Source: Actinomycetes bacterium (GTDB lineage Bacteria > Actinomycetota > Acidimicrobiia > Acidimicrobiales > CADCSY01). From it: a stretch of 8,456 nucleotides of DNA. The DNA lies in contig JAODBP010000070.1 in NCBI GenBank assembly GCA_025464025.1, positions 1 to 8,456 of the forward strand. The letters run 5' to 3'. The translations under genes were made by a program, and so were the position numbers. Position 1 is the first letter of the stretch. Each line of letters starts with the position of its first letter. Below are positions 1-5,666 of this stretch, one piece after another. The notes beneath the pieces were generated by a model, which was not told where the DNA came from, ran no database searches, and saw nothing but the letters and a program-made list of their open reading frames with translations.

Positions 1-1108
1 TCTTGAGCCAGTGGTGGAACTTGCACATGTGGTCGGCGTCGTCGGTCCGGGTGTGATGCGTCACCGACCACTCGGTCCGGTGGTCGCGTTCCAGCCGGCG
101 GTGCTCGGCGCAGCCGAGGACCTGGCACTGGTCGTCGGACCATTCGAGGGCGGTCTGCTGGTGGGCGGTGAACTGCCGTCCGAGGTGGGTCACGTTGATC
201 ACGTCGACGCCCTTCGTGAGGACGAGGGTGAGGAACGAGCCGGGCAGCAGCTCTCGGGCCACGGAGACCGGGATGGGTCCGTAGCCGGTGATCTCGCAGA
301 CCTCGCCGGGCTCGGTGTCACCGCGGAGGATGGCCGGGAGGTCGGCGCGCAGGATCACCTTCACCGGTGACGGTGCTTTGCCGTCACCGCCTGATGCGGC
401 GGCTTCGGCCATGGCCATCATCCCGTCGAAGGCGTAGGCCTCGAGCGGTTCTCGCCGGCCTTCCTTGCGGGCTCGCTTGAACTCGGCGTCGACGAACGGC
501 CGGTGCCGGGCCATGAACGTGGCGCCGGCGTCCTTCGTTCCCTTGAGGTGCAGGTGCCAGGCCCCGTCGTCGCCGATCCACTCACGCGCCGACCGCTTGC
601 GCCGGATCGCCTCGTGTCGCTCGGACTCGTCGATCGCTGCGGCCTTGATCCGCTCGGCCCGCCCCCGCAGCTCACGCACGCTCTCCCGCGATGCCGCGTT
701 GAGCAGCTCCTCCTCGGCCGATGGGTCTGCCGCTGCTCCGTCGGTGACGGCGGCGGCCTGGTCGAGCGACAGCTTCCCGGAGCGCAGCGCCTCGTCCGAC
801 CGTGGCAGCTTCCTCACCCGCTCGGCGGTCTCCAAGCTCTTGCGGGCCTGCCCGGCGGTCGTCCCCGTCCGGTTCGCCAGCCAGTCGGCGGCGGTCCGGT
901 CGGTCCCACCGCGCCACTGGTTGGTCTCCGCCGCCCGTCCGGCGACGAGCGCCTTGCCGGCGGAGCACACCCGCTCGGCCTCGGCGAACAGGTCGAGCAG
1001 CTCGACCGCCTCGGGTCCGGTCAGCGCCGCGACGTCGAGCTCGCGCACGACCAGCTGGAGCTGGCGCACGGCCATCCGGGTGGCCTGGGCTCGACGTCCA
1101 TCGAACAT
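1..1108 (-). CDS. HNH endonuclease, 13E12/DUF222-type (3' end outside window)
   Basis: At least 369 residues are read on the minus strand from ATG at 1108 to the window edge without a stop. The long helical, Ala/Glu/Arg-rich N-terminal part (about residues 10-300) is the DUF222 / 13E12-repeat type found in large copy numbers in actinobacteria. The C-terminus is an HNH nuclease module: Cys328-x4-Cys333, Asp342-His343, then Cys362 and His365-His366. The cysteines should bind structural zinc, and Asp-His with His-His form the beta-beta-alpha metal site. The usual Asn-Leu before the second Cys pair appears to be Asp/His here. Probably only a short C-terminal tail is missing. ATG 1108 was chosen because it directly follows a good promoter and overlaps a LexA box; ATG at 1075 is the alternative. 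Several M. tuberculosis 13E12 genes are known to be LexA-regulated. The biological role of the family is not settled. Confidence 0.9.
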   Translation of the reverse strand, partial: MFDGRRAQATRMAVRQLQLVVRELDVAALTGPEAVELLDLFAEAERVCSAGKALVAGRAAETNQWRGGTDRTAADWLANRTGTTAGQARKSLETAERVRKLPRSDEALRSGKLSLDQAAAVTDGAAADPSAEEELLNAASRESVRELRGRAERIKAAAIDESERHEAIRRKRSAREWIGDDGAWHLHLKGTKDAGATFMARHRPFVDAEFKRARKEGRREPLEAYAFDGMMAMAEAAASGGDGKAPSPVKVILRADLPAILRGDTEPGEVCEITGYGPIPVSVARELLPGSFLTLVLTKGVDVINVTHLGRQFTAHQQTALEWSDDQCQVLGCAEHRRLERDHRTEWSVTHHTRTDDADHMCKFHHWLK

Positions 1109-1118
1109 GTGTTCGATG
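1099..1118. promoter_or_regulatory. LexA operator (SOS box) over the start of the HNH gene
   Basis: There is a perfect 8-bp inverted repeat with a 4-nt spacer whose core TCGAAC-N4-GTTCGA matches the mycobacterial/actinobacterial LexA box exactly. It covers the right part of the predicted -10 box, the likely transcription start, and the start codon, so bound LexA would block initiation. The half-site nearest the gene is coding and gives Met-Phe-Asp. Expected effect: the endonuclease gene is switched on by DNA damage. Confidence 0.85.
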
Positions 1119-1144
1119 CTAACGGACCTTCAGGATGAAGGCAA
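1116..1144 (-). promoter_or_regulatory. Predicted housekeeping promoter of the HNH gene
   Basis: Reading the minus strand, TTGCCT (1144-1139; 4 of 6 matches to TTGACA), a 17-nt spacer and TAGCAT (1121-1116; 4 of 6 matches to TATAAT, fitting TANNNT) precede ATG 1108. The start codon lies where the transcript should begin, so a leaderless or nearly leaderless mRNA is likely. The -10 box overlaps the LexA operator by three bases. Confidence 0.55.
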
Positions 1145-1190
1145 CGAAACGGACGAAGTCGTCAGGACCCTGCCGCTCGGCGCCGTTCCC

Positions 1191-1196
1191 TAGGAT
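1191..1196 (+). promoter_or_regulatory. -10 box for leaderless transcription of the PLP-enzyme gene
   Basis: TAGGAT fits the actinobacterial TANNNT -10 consensus. Its first base is 12 nt upstream of GTG 1203, so transcription would start at the start codon. The same bases contain AGGA, which could instead serve as a weak Shine-Dalgarno 7 nt before the start. The TAG is also an in-frame stop, which fixes the start at 1203 or just after it. No convincing -35 box is visible. Confidence 0.45.
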
Positions 1197-1202
1197 CCTC
1201 CC

Positions 1203-2183
1203 GTGCGCGTGGCCGACCTCCCCACCCCGGCGCTGGTCATCGAGCGATCGGTGCTGGAGCACAACGTGGCCACCATGGCGGCGGCGCTGCCCGGCGACCG
1301 GCTGCGACCCCACGTCAAGGCGCACAAGACGTCCGCCCTGGCCCGGCTCCAGGCCGAGGCCGGGCACCGGCACTTCACGTGCGCCACGATCCGCGAGGTC
1401 GAGGGCCTGGCCGCCGCCGGGCTCGGCGACGACCTGCTGCTGGCCAACGAGGTCCTCGACTGCCGTCGGCTCGGCGCACTCGACGCGCGGGTCACGGTCG
1501 CCGTCGACTCGGCGGCGACCATCGAGGCCGCCGCCGCGGGCGGCGTGCGTGAGGTCCTGATCGACGTGAACGTCGGCCTGCCCCGCTGCGGCTGCGCCCC
1601 GGAGGACGCCGGCCGGCTGGCCGACCTGGCCCGGTCGAAGGGGCTGTCGGTCCGCGGGGTCATGGGCTACGAGGGCCACCTGATGATGGTCGACGAGCCC
1701 ACCGACAAGGCGGCCGAGACCGAGCGGTGCATGGCCCTGCTGCTCGCCGCCCACGCCGACGTCGGGGGCGACGTGGTGTCGGCGGGCGGCACGGGCACGT
1801 ATGGCGTCAACACGTGGGCCACCGAGATCCAGGCCGGCTCGTACCTGCTGATGGACACCCGCTACGTGCAGGAGGAGGGCCTGCCGTTCCGGCCCGCCCT
1901 CGCCGTGCTCGGGTCGGTCGTGTCGACGTCGCCCGGCTGGTCGGTGGTCGACGTGGGGCTGAAGTCGCTGGGCATGGACCACGGCAACCCGTCGATCGAC
2001 GACGCCCTGGTGTGGTTCTGCTCCGACGAGCACTCCACGTTCTCCGATCCCCGCCCGGTCGGCGCGCACCTGCGGGTGTGGCCGGCCCACGTCGACCCGA
2101 CCATGGCCCTGCACGAGCGCGTCCACCTCGTCGACGGTGACGACGTCCTCGAGACCTGGCCCATCGATCTCCGCGGCTGGTGA
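1203..2183 (+). CDS. D-threonine aldolase / D-serine dehydratase family PLP enzyme
   Basis: A 326-aa fold-type III (alanine-racemase-like barrel) PLP enzyme. The N-terminal PTPALVIE segment (residues 7-14) is typical. The RPHVKAHKT motif (35-43) supplies the likely PLP Schiff-base lysine, Lys39. RCG near residue 130 and GGTGTYG (195-201) fit the substrate and phosphate-binding loops. Near the C-terminus, Asp275-Glu276-His277 and His296-Val-Asp298 match the family's metal site. D-threonine aldolases carry His-x-Asp, whereas eukaryotic-type D-serine dehydratases carry His-x-Cys, so aldol cleavage of D-threonine or a D-3-hydroxy amino acid to glycine plus aldehyde is favoured; substrate is not proven. 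It is somewhat shorter than the roughly 370-380 aa usual in the family. The start is GTG 1203, because an in-frame TAG lies at 1191. Its stop is 1 bp from the stop of the convergent lactone dehydrogenase. Confidence 0.88.
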   Translation: MRVADLPTPALVIERSVLEHNVATMAAALPGDRLRPHVKAHKTSALARLQAEAGHRHFTCATIREVEGLAAAGLGDDLLLANEVLDCRRLGALDARVTVAVDSAATIEAAAAGGVREVLIDVNVGLPRCGCAPEDAGRLADLARSKGLSVRGVMGYEGHLMMVDEPTDKAAETERCMALLLAAHADVGGDVVSAGGTGTYGVNTWATEIQAGSYLLMDTRYVQEEGLPFRPALAVLGSVVSTSPGWSVVDVGLKSLGMDHGNPSIDDALVWFCSDEHSTFSDPRPVGAHLRVWPAHVDPTMALHERVHLVDGDDVLETWPIDLRGW

Positions 2184-2184
2184 G

Positions 2185-3468
2185 TCAGGCGCCCAGCACG
2201 CGGTCGAGGTAGTCGTTCGCGAAGCGGCGGTCGGGGTCGAGCTCGTCGCGGAGGCGCACGAAGTCGTCGAACCTCGGGTAGCTGGCCCGGAGGTCGTCGG
2301 CCGTGCGGGTGTGGAGCTTGCCCCAGTGGGGGCGGCCGCCGGCGGCGGTGAAGATGCGCTCGGCACCTTCGAAGTAGCGCTCGTGGTCGGTGCCGCGGAA
2401 CACGTGCACGGCCACGTAGGCGCTGTCGCGCCCGGAGGCGGTGGAGAGCCACAGGTCGTCGGCCGGGGCGACGCGCACCTCGACGGGGAAGCTGATCTGC
2501 AGGCCCGACGACTCGACGAACGACTGGAGCTCGCGGACCACCGGCGCCAGCTCGGCGCGGGGGATGGCGTACTCCATCTCCTTGAAGCGCACCCGGCGGG
2601 GGCTGGTGAAGACCCGGGGCGCGGCGTCGACGTAGGTGCGGGCGCCGAGGGCCTTGGCCGCGATGCCGTTGATGCGGGCCGTGAGGTCCGGCCGGGCCTT
2701 GGCGACTTCGCACGTGAGCCGGAAGAGGCCGTTCGACAGCACCTCGTCGTCGAGCAGGCCCCGGAGACCGAGCGGGCGGGGCGGGCCGTCCGTGCGGTTG
2801 TTGCGCTTCACCAGTGCGGTGGCGGTGTGCGGGAACCAGTAGTACTCGAAGTGCTCGTTGGCGGCGACGAGCTCGTCGATCCCGTCGAGCACGTCGTCGA
2901 GCGGCATGGGGCGCTCGTCCGCCTCGAGCAGGAAGGCGGGCTCGGTCTGGATCGTCACCGTGCTGATGAGCCCCAGCGCGCCGAGGCCGACGCAGGCGGC
3001 GGCGAAGAGGTCGGGCCGCTCGGTGGCCGAGCAGGTGACCACCTCGCCGCTGGCCAGCACGAGCTCGAGCCCCACCACCTGGGCGGCGAGCGACGCGCTG
3101 GACCGGCCGGTGCCGTGGGTGCCGGTCGAGATGGCGCCCGAGATCGTCTGGGCGTCGACGTCGCCCATGTTGGTGAGGCCGAGGCCGTGCTGGAGCAGCA
3201 GGGCGTTGAGCTGGTGGAGCGGCATGCCCGACTCGACGGTGACCAGCCCCGACTCGCGGTCCACCGACACGAGCCGGGCGTAGCGGTCGAGCTGCACCTG
3301 GATGCCGTCGGTGACGGCGATGGCGGTGAAGGAGTGGCCGGCGCCCACCGCCTTGATCCGGCGGGTGCCGGCCTCGCGCACGATGCGGACGAGGTCCTCG
3401 CGGTACGACGGGTGCTCGACGGCGACCGGGTCGGCGGACTGGTTGCCCGCCCAGTTCTGCCAGCGCAT
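2185..3468 (-). CDS. FAD-linked aldonolactone dehydrogenase/oxidase (L-gulonolactone / D-arabinonolactone type)
   Basis: A 427-aa protein of the vanillyl-alcohol-oxidase flavoprotein superfamily: an N-terminal FAD-binding domain (about 10-180) and a C-terminal ALO domain (about 190-427). VGAGHSF (41-47) holds His45, the expected covalent FAD attachment residue. GAISTGTHGTG (111-121) is the flavin-binding loop, and HWGK (381-384) is the catalytic motif corresponding to HWAK of gulonolactone oxidases. Length and many segments, including MEYAIPR and the DPDR near the C-terminus, resemble M. tuberculosis L-gulono-1,4-lactone dehydrogenase Rv1771 (428 aa) as I recall it. It would oxidise an aldono-1,4-lactone at C2; whether oxygen or another acceptor is used cannot be read here. 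ATG 3468 is chosen because homology begins there (MRWQNW), although the frame stays open further upstream. It lies 17 bp after the DsbA-like gene, so the two are probably co-transcribed. Confidence 0.9.
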   Translation of the reverse strand: MRWQNWAGNQSADPVAVEHPSYREDLVRIVREAGTRRIKAVGAGHSFTAIAVTDGIQVQLDRYARLVSVDRESGLVTVESGMPLHQLNALLLQHGLGLTNMGDVDAQTISGAISTGTHGTGRSSASLAAQVVGLELVLASGEVVTCSATERPDLFAAACVGLGALGLISTVTIQTEPAFLLEADERPMPLDDVLDGIDELVAANEHFEYYWFPHTATALVKRNNRTDGPPRPLGLRGLLDDEVLSNGLFRLTCEVAKARPDLTARINGIAAKALGARTYVDAAPRVFTSPRRVRFKEMEYAIPRAELAPVVRELQSFVESSGLQISFPVEVRVAPADDLWLSTASGRDSAYVAVHVFRGTDHERYFEGAERIFTAAGGRPHWGKLHTRTADDLRASYPRFDDFVRLRDELDPDRRFANDYLDRVLGA

Positions 3469-3485
3469 GCGTGGCAGTCTGCCCG

Positions 3486-4118
3486 CTAGGGCTCGGCGGC
3501 CGCCTGCTCGAGGAGCGAGACCAGGAGGTCGGGGTCCTGGGCGCCGGATGCGCCGTACGTGCGGTCGACCACGAAGAACGGCACGCCCCGGGCACCGAGC
3601 TGCTGGGCCGTCCGCTCGTCGTCGCGCACGGCGTCGGCGTAGCGGTCGGAGTCGAGGACATCCTCGACGTCGGCCTCGGGCAGGCCGGCTTCCACGGCCA
3701 GCCGGCGGAGCACGGCGGTGTCGCCGATCGCCTCGCCGTCGGTGAAGTAGCCGCGGAACAGGCGTTCCTCGAGCTCGGCCTGGCGCCCGTGCTCCTTGGC
3801 CAGGTGCAGGAGCCGGTGGGCGTTGAAGCTGTTGCCCCGCTGGGTGCGGTCGAGGTGGTACTCGAGGCCCTCGCCGGCTGCGGCCTGGGTGACCCGGTGC
3901 TGCATGGCCTGCGCCTCGCCCTTCGACACGCCGTACTTGTCGGCCAGGTGCTCGAGCACGTCGATCCCGACGGGCGGCGCGTCGGGGTCGAGCTCGAAGC
4001 TGCGCCACGTGACCTCGACGTCGTCGCGCCCGTCGAAGCGCCGCAACGCCTCCTCGAACCGGCGCTTGCCGATGTAGCACCACGGGCACACGACGTCGGA
4101 CCAGATCTCGACCTGCAC
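3486..4118 (-). CDS. DsbA-family (FrnE-like) thiol-disulfide oxidoreductase
   Basis: A 210-aa thioredoxin-fold protein. The first strand VEIWSDVVCPWCYIGK (3-18) carries the active-site Cys11-Pro-Trp-Cys14. An inserted helical domain follows (about 60-160), and GVPFF (178-182) supplies the cis-proline, Pro180. The C-terminal GASGAQ segment is typical of the FrnE / 2-hydroxychromene-2-carboxylate-isomerase-like branch. There is no signal peptide, so it should act in the cytoplasm on dithiols or disulfides or as a GSH-independent isomerase-like enzyme; its partner is unknown. GTG 4118 is preferred because family members start directly before this strand; TTG 4130 would add four residues. Neither has a clear Shine-Dalgarno. 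It is first in a two-gene operon with the lactone dehydrogenase. The 54 bp upstream (4119-4172), shared with the divergent gene, show no promoter I would defend. Confidence 0.92.
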   Translation of the reverse strand: MQVEIWSDVVCPWCYIGKRRFEEALRRFDGRDDVEVTWRSFELDPDAPPVGIDVLEHLADKYGVSKGEAQAMQHRVTQAAAGEGLEYHLDRTQRGNSFNAHRLLHLAKEHGRQAELEERLFRGYFTDGEAIGDTAVLRRLAVEAGLPEADVEDVLDSDRYADAVRDDERTAQQLGARGVPFFVVDRTYGASGAQDPDLLVSLLEQAAAEP

Positions 4119-4172
4119 GGCGCTCTGCAACGTTCTGCGGCGCGGTGTTCTTCCAGACGCGAGGATGTGCGG

Positions 4173-4778
4173 ATGCGCCGGCCGCCCGTACCCGAGGACG
4201 CCCGAGCGTGCTTCGACGTCTGGACCACCCCCGACGGGGTCGCCCACGACCTGTTCGTGGCTCGGGGCGAGGACGCGCACGTGGTGGCCGACCTGCTGGT
4301 GCAGGGCGTGAGCGAGACGCTCACCGGCAAGCGCCAGTACCGGCTCGACGAGCCGACCTGGCTGGCCCAGTTCGTCCTGCGGGGCTCGCACGTCGGGTGC
4401 GGCTACGGCGGCCTCGGTGCCGACGGCGACCTGCTGCGCCACTCCTTGCGCCAGCTTGCCGGCCACGCCGCGCTGGTGCTCGACGGGGCCCGCACCCGGG
4501 GCGACCTCGAGGTGCGGCTCGAGGAGCTCGACGTGATCCTCCGCGCCCTCGACCGGTGGGACGTGCTGTCGGCCGTCGTGTCGGCGTCGGCTGACCGTGA
4601 CGAGGCCCTCCGCCGCCTCGGAGGCGAGCCGTTCCGCTTCCGCTCCGACCAGGCCGACCAGGTGCTCGACCTGCGGGTGTCCTACCGGCTCCAGGACCGC
4701 CGGGCCGAGCTGCGGGCCGAGGTCGAGCAGGTCCAGGCCGCCCTCGTCGCCCTCAACACGGCCGCCGCCGAGGTCTAG
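4173..4778 (+). CDS. Orphan protein with GyrA tower/coiled-coil-like C-terminal half
   Basis: A 201-aa cytoplasmic protein with no signal peptide or membrane segment. Residues about 107-194 follow the order seen in the helical tower/coiled-coil part of DNA gyrase and topoisomerase IV subunit A: Arg-rich helix, EELDVILRALDRWDVLSAVV (117-136), ASADRDEALRRL (138-149), then QADQVLDLRV (160-169), which matches the gyrase QAQAILDLRL signature, and a final Glu-rich helix (177-194). The catalytic-tyrosine winged-helix domain and the DNA-wrapping C-terminal domain of GyrA are absent. Residues 1-105, with a Gly-rich HVGCGYGGLG stretch (73-82), I do not recognise. ATG 4173 has GAGG 8 nt upstream; an in-frame GTG at 4167 is also possible. 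It starts divergently from the DsbA-like gene, and its stop overlaps that of the nitroreductase gene. The opposite strand is also open, but only this frame shows family resemblance. Confidence 0.75.
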   Translation: MRRPPVPEDARACFDVWTTPDGVAHDLFVARGEDAHVVADLLVQGVSETLTGKRQYRLDEPTWLAQFVLRGSHVGCGYGGLGADGDLLRHSLRQLAGHAALVLDGARTRGDLEVRLEELDVILRALDRWDVLSAVVSASADRDEALRRLGGEPFRFRSDQADQVLDLRVSYRLQDRRAELRAEVEQVQAALVALNTAAAEV

Positions 4779-5203
4779 GCCGGGCGGAGGCGCACGAGCG
4801 GGATCTCGCGCGACGTCTTCCGCCGGTACGACGCGTAGCCGCGGAACAGGGCGTCGAGACGCGGCCACAGCTCGCCGGCCTCGTCGGCCGGCACGACCTC
4901 GGCCCGGACCGGGATCGTCGTGGCGCCGAGCTCGACGGTCGCGGCCGGCTCGGCCATGAGGTTGTGGAACCACGCCGGGGCGTGGTCCTGGCCGGCGTTC
5001 GATGCCACGACGATGTAGCTGTCGCCGTCGACGAGGTGGATGAGCGGCCGGGTGTGCGATCGGCCGGACCGTCGACCCGTGGTCGTGAGCAGCAGGATCG
5101 GCGCCTTGCCCATCCTCGTGCCGAACCGGCCACCCGTGGCCCGTCGGACCCGCACGAACAGCGTGTCCCGCAGCTTGTTGGCCCGATCCCGGTTGGTGGG
5201 CAT
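4775..5203 (-). CDS. Nitroreductase-family deazaflavin (F420)-dependent oxidoreductase (Ddn-like)
   Basis: A 142-aa split-barrel flavin/deazaflavin-binding protein. After a basic N-terminal helix comes LLLTTTGRRSGRSHTRPL (about 37-54), the hallmark of the Ddn/F420-dependent nitroreductase family and probable binding site for the F420 phosphate tail. ASNAGQDHAPAWFHNL (about 67-82) and the Ala/Glu-rich strand that follows are also typical, as is the C-terminal Arg-Tyr-rich 'RGYASYRRKT' region. Family members use reduced F420 to reduce quinones, nitroaromatics or other xenobiotics; the physiological substrate here is unknown. ATG 5203 fits the normal family start and lies 12 nt from the start of a TACCGT -10 box. 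Length is normal for the family. The gene is divergent from the zinc-finger gene with only 15 bp between start codons. Confidence 0.9.
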   Translation of the reverse strand: MPTNRDRANKLRDTLFVRVRRATGGRFGTRMGKAPILLLTTTGRRSGRSHTRPLIHLVDGDSYIVVASNAGQDHAPAWFHNLMAEPAATVELGATTIPVRAEVVPADEAGELWPRLDALFRGYASYRRKTSREIPLVRLRPA

Positions 5204-5209
5204 GCTCGG

Positions 5210-5215
5210 ACGGTA
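5210..5215 (-). promoter_or_regulatory. -10 box for leaderless transcription of the nitroreductase gene
   Basis: On the minus strand, TACCGT (5215-5210) fits TANNNT. Its first base is 12 nt from ATG 5203, the same spacing as TAGGAT to GTG at 1191-1203. No Shine-Dalgarno is visible, which agrees with a leaderless mRNA. The box lies in the 15-bp gap to the divergent zinc-finger gene, and no good -35 box is seen in that gene's coding sequence. Confidence 0.4.
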
Positions 5216-5218
5216 CCC

Positions 5219-5554
5219 ATGACCGACCCGACCGAGCTGCTGCGAGCGGAGCGCGCTGCCACCGAACGCCAGCTCGCCGCGCTCGATCGCACCTTCGAGG
5301 ACGTCGTCGAGTCGATCGAGGGCGTCGGCAACGACGACGAGCACGACCCCGACGGCACGACGATCGCGTTCGAACGGGCCCAGGTCATCGCCCTCCGGCG
5401 CCAGGCCGATGCCAACCTCGGCGAGATCGCCGCTGCCTTCGAACGGGTCGCCGCCGGCACCTACGGCACGTGCGAGGTCTGCGATCAGCCCATCCCGCCC
5501 GAGCGCCTCGACGCCCGCCCCACCACCCGCACCTGCGTCCGCTGCGCCCGCTGA
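5219..5554 (+). CDS. DksA/TraR-type C4 zinc-finger protein
   Basis: A 111-aa protein. The N-terminal helix (about 4-35) and a second helix (about 50-79) form the usual coiled coil, joined by the acidic DDEHDPDGTTIAFER segment (39-53). The C-terminal zinc finger has Cys85-x2-Cys88 and Cys106-x2-Cys109 inside the typical GTYGTCEVC setting. Proteins of this family insert into the RNA polymerase secondary channel or act as small transcription regulators; actinobacterial short members are mostly uncharacterised. ATG 5219 is the natural start (MTDPTELL). I see no clear Shine-Dalgarno, and with 15 bp to the divergent ATG its promoter must overlap the nitroreductase gene. The TGA stop lies inside the left arm of the inverted repeat that follows. 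Confidence 0.92.
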   Translation: MTDPTELLRAERAATERQLAALDRTFEDVVESIEGVGNDDEHDPDGTTIAFERAQVIALRRQADANLGEIAAAFERVAAGTYGTCEVCDQPIPPERLDARPTTRTCVRCAR

Positions 5555-5664
5555 GATCGCCCCCTCTGCTCCCGTGGAGACGACACTCGAACGTGCGGTC
5601 TCGGTCGCCGGGTTCCGGCACGTCAGACCGGCACGTTCGCCGACGCGATGGCCGATCTCAGCGG
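5548..5664. terminator. Nested inverted repeat between convergent genes, probable bidirectional terminator
   Basis: The outer arms are a perfect 12-bp inverted repeat (CCGCTGAGATCG at 5548-5559 with CGATCTCAGCGG at 5653-5664). An inner stem of 14 bp with one bulged base pairs 5588-5601 (CGAACGTGC + GGTCT) with 5625-5639 around a 23-nt loop. The structure fills the space between the stop of the zinc-finger gene (5552-5554) and the stop of the membrane-protein gene (5669-5667). Neither strand has a U-tract after the stem, which is common for GC-rich actinobacterial terminators. A small palindromic mobile element cannot be excluded. Confidence 0.55.
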
Positions 5665-5666
5665 AG

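Noticed and set aside
1119..2366. Long open frame on the minus strand opposite the PLP-enzyme gene
   Set aside because: It is the antisense of a gene with clear PLP-enzyme motifs; the translation is low-complexity Arg/Gly/Val-rich with no family resemblance, as expected from very high GC.
3478..4089. Upstream extension of the lactone dehydrogenase frame
   Set aside because: Residues before MRWQNW are Arg/Ala/Pro-rich and lie antiparallel-frame inside the DsbA-like gene; length without the extension equals the family length.
1862..4330. 822-residue open frame on the minus strand spanning several genes
   Set aside because: Arg/Pro/Ala/Ser-rich translation in the wrong frame of the lactone dehydrogenase and DsbA-like genes; no recognisable domain.
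4143..4973. Minus-strand frame opposite the GyrA-like gene, continuous with the DsbA-like gene
   Set aside because: Only the part from 4118 on has DsbA homology, starting at its natural first strand. The upstream part looks like antisense of the plus-strand gene with GyrA-like signature.
5588..5639. Integron attC-like site
   Set aside because: The bulged stem resembles attC superficially, but there are no RYYYAAC/GTTRRRY core boxes, no integrase and no cassette array.
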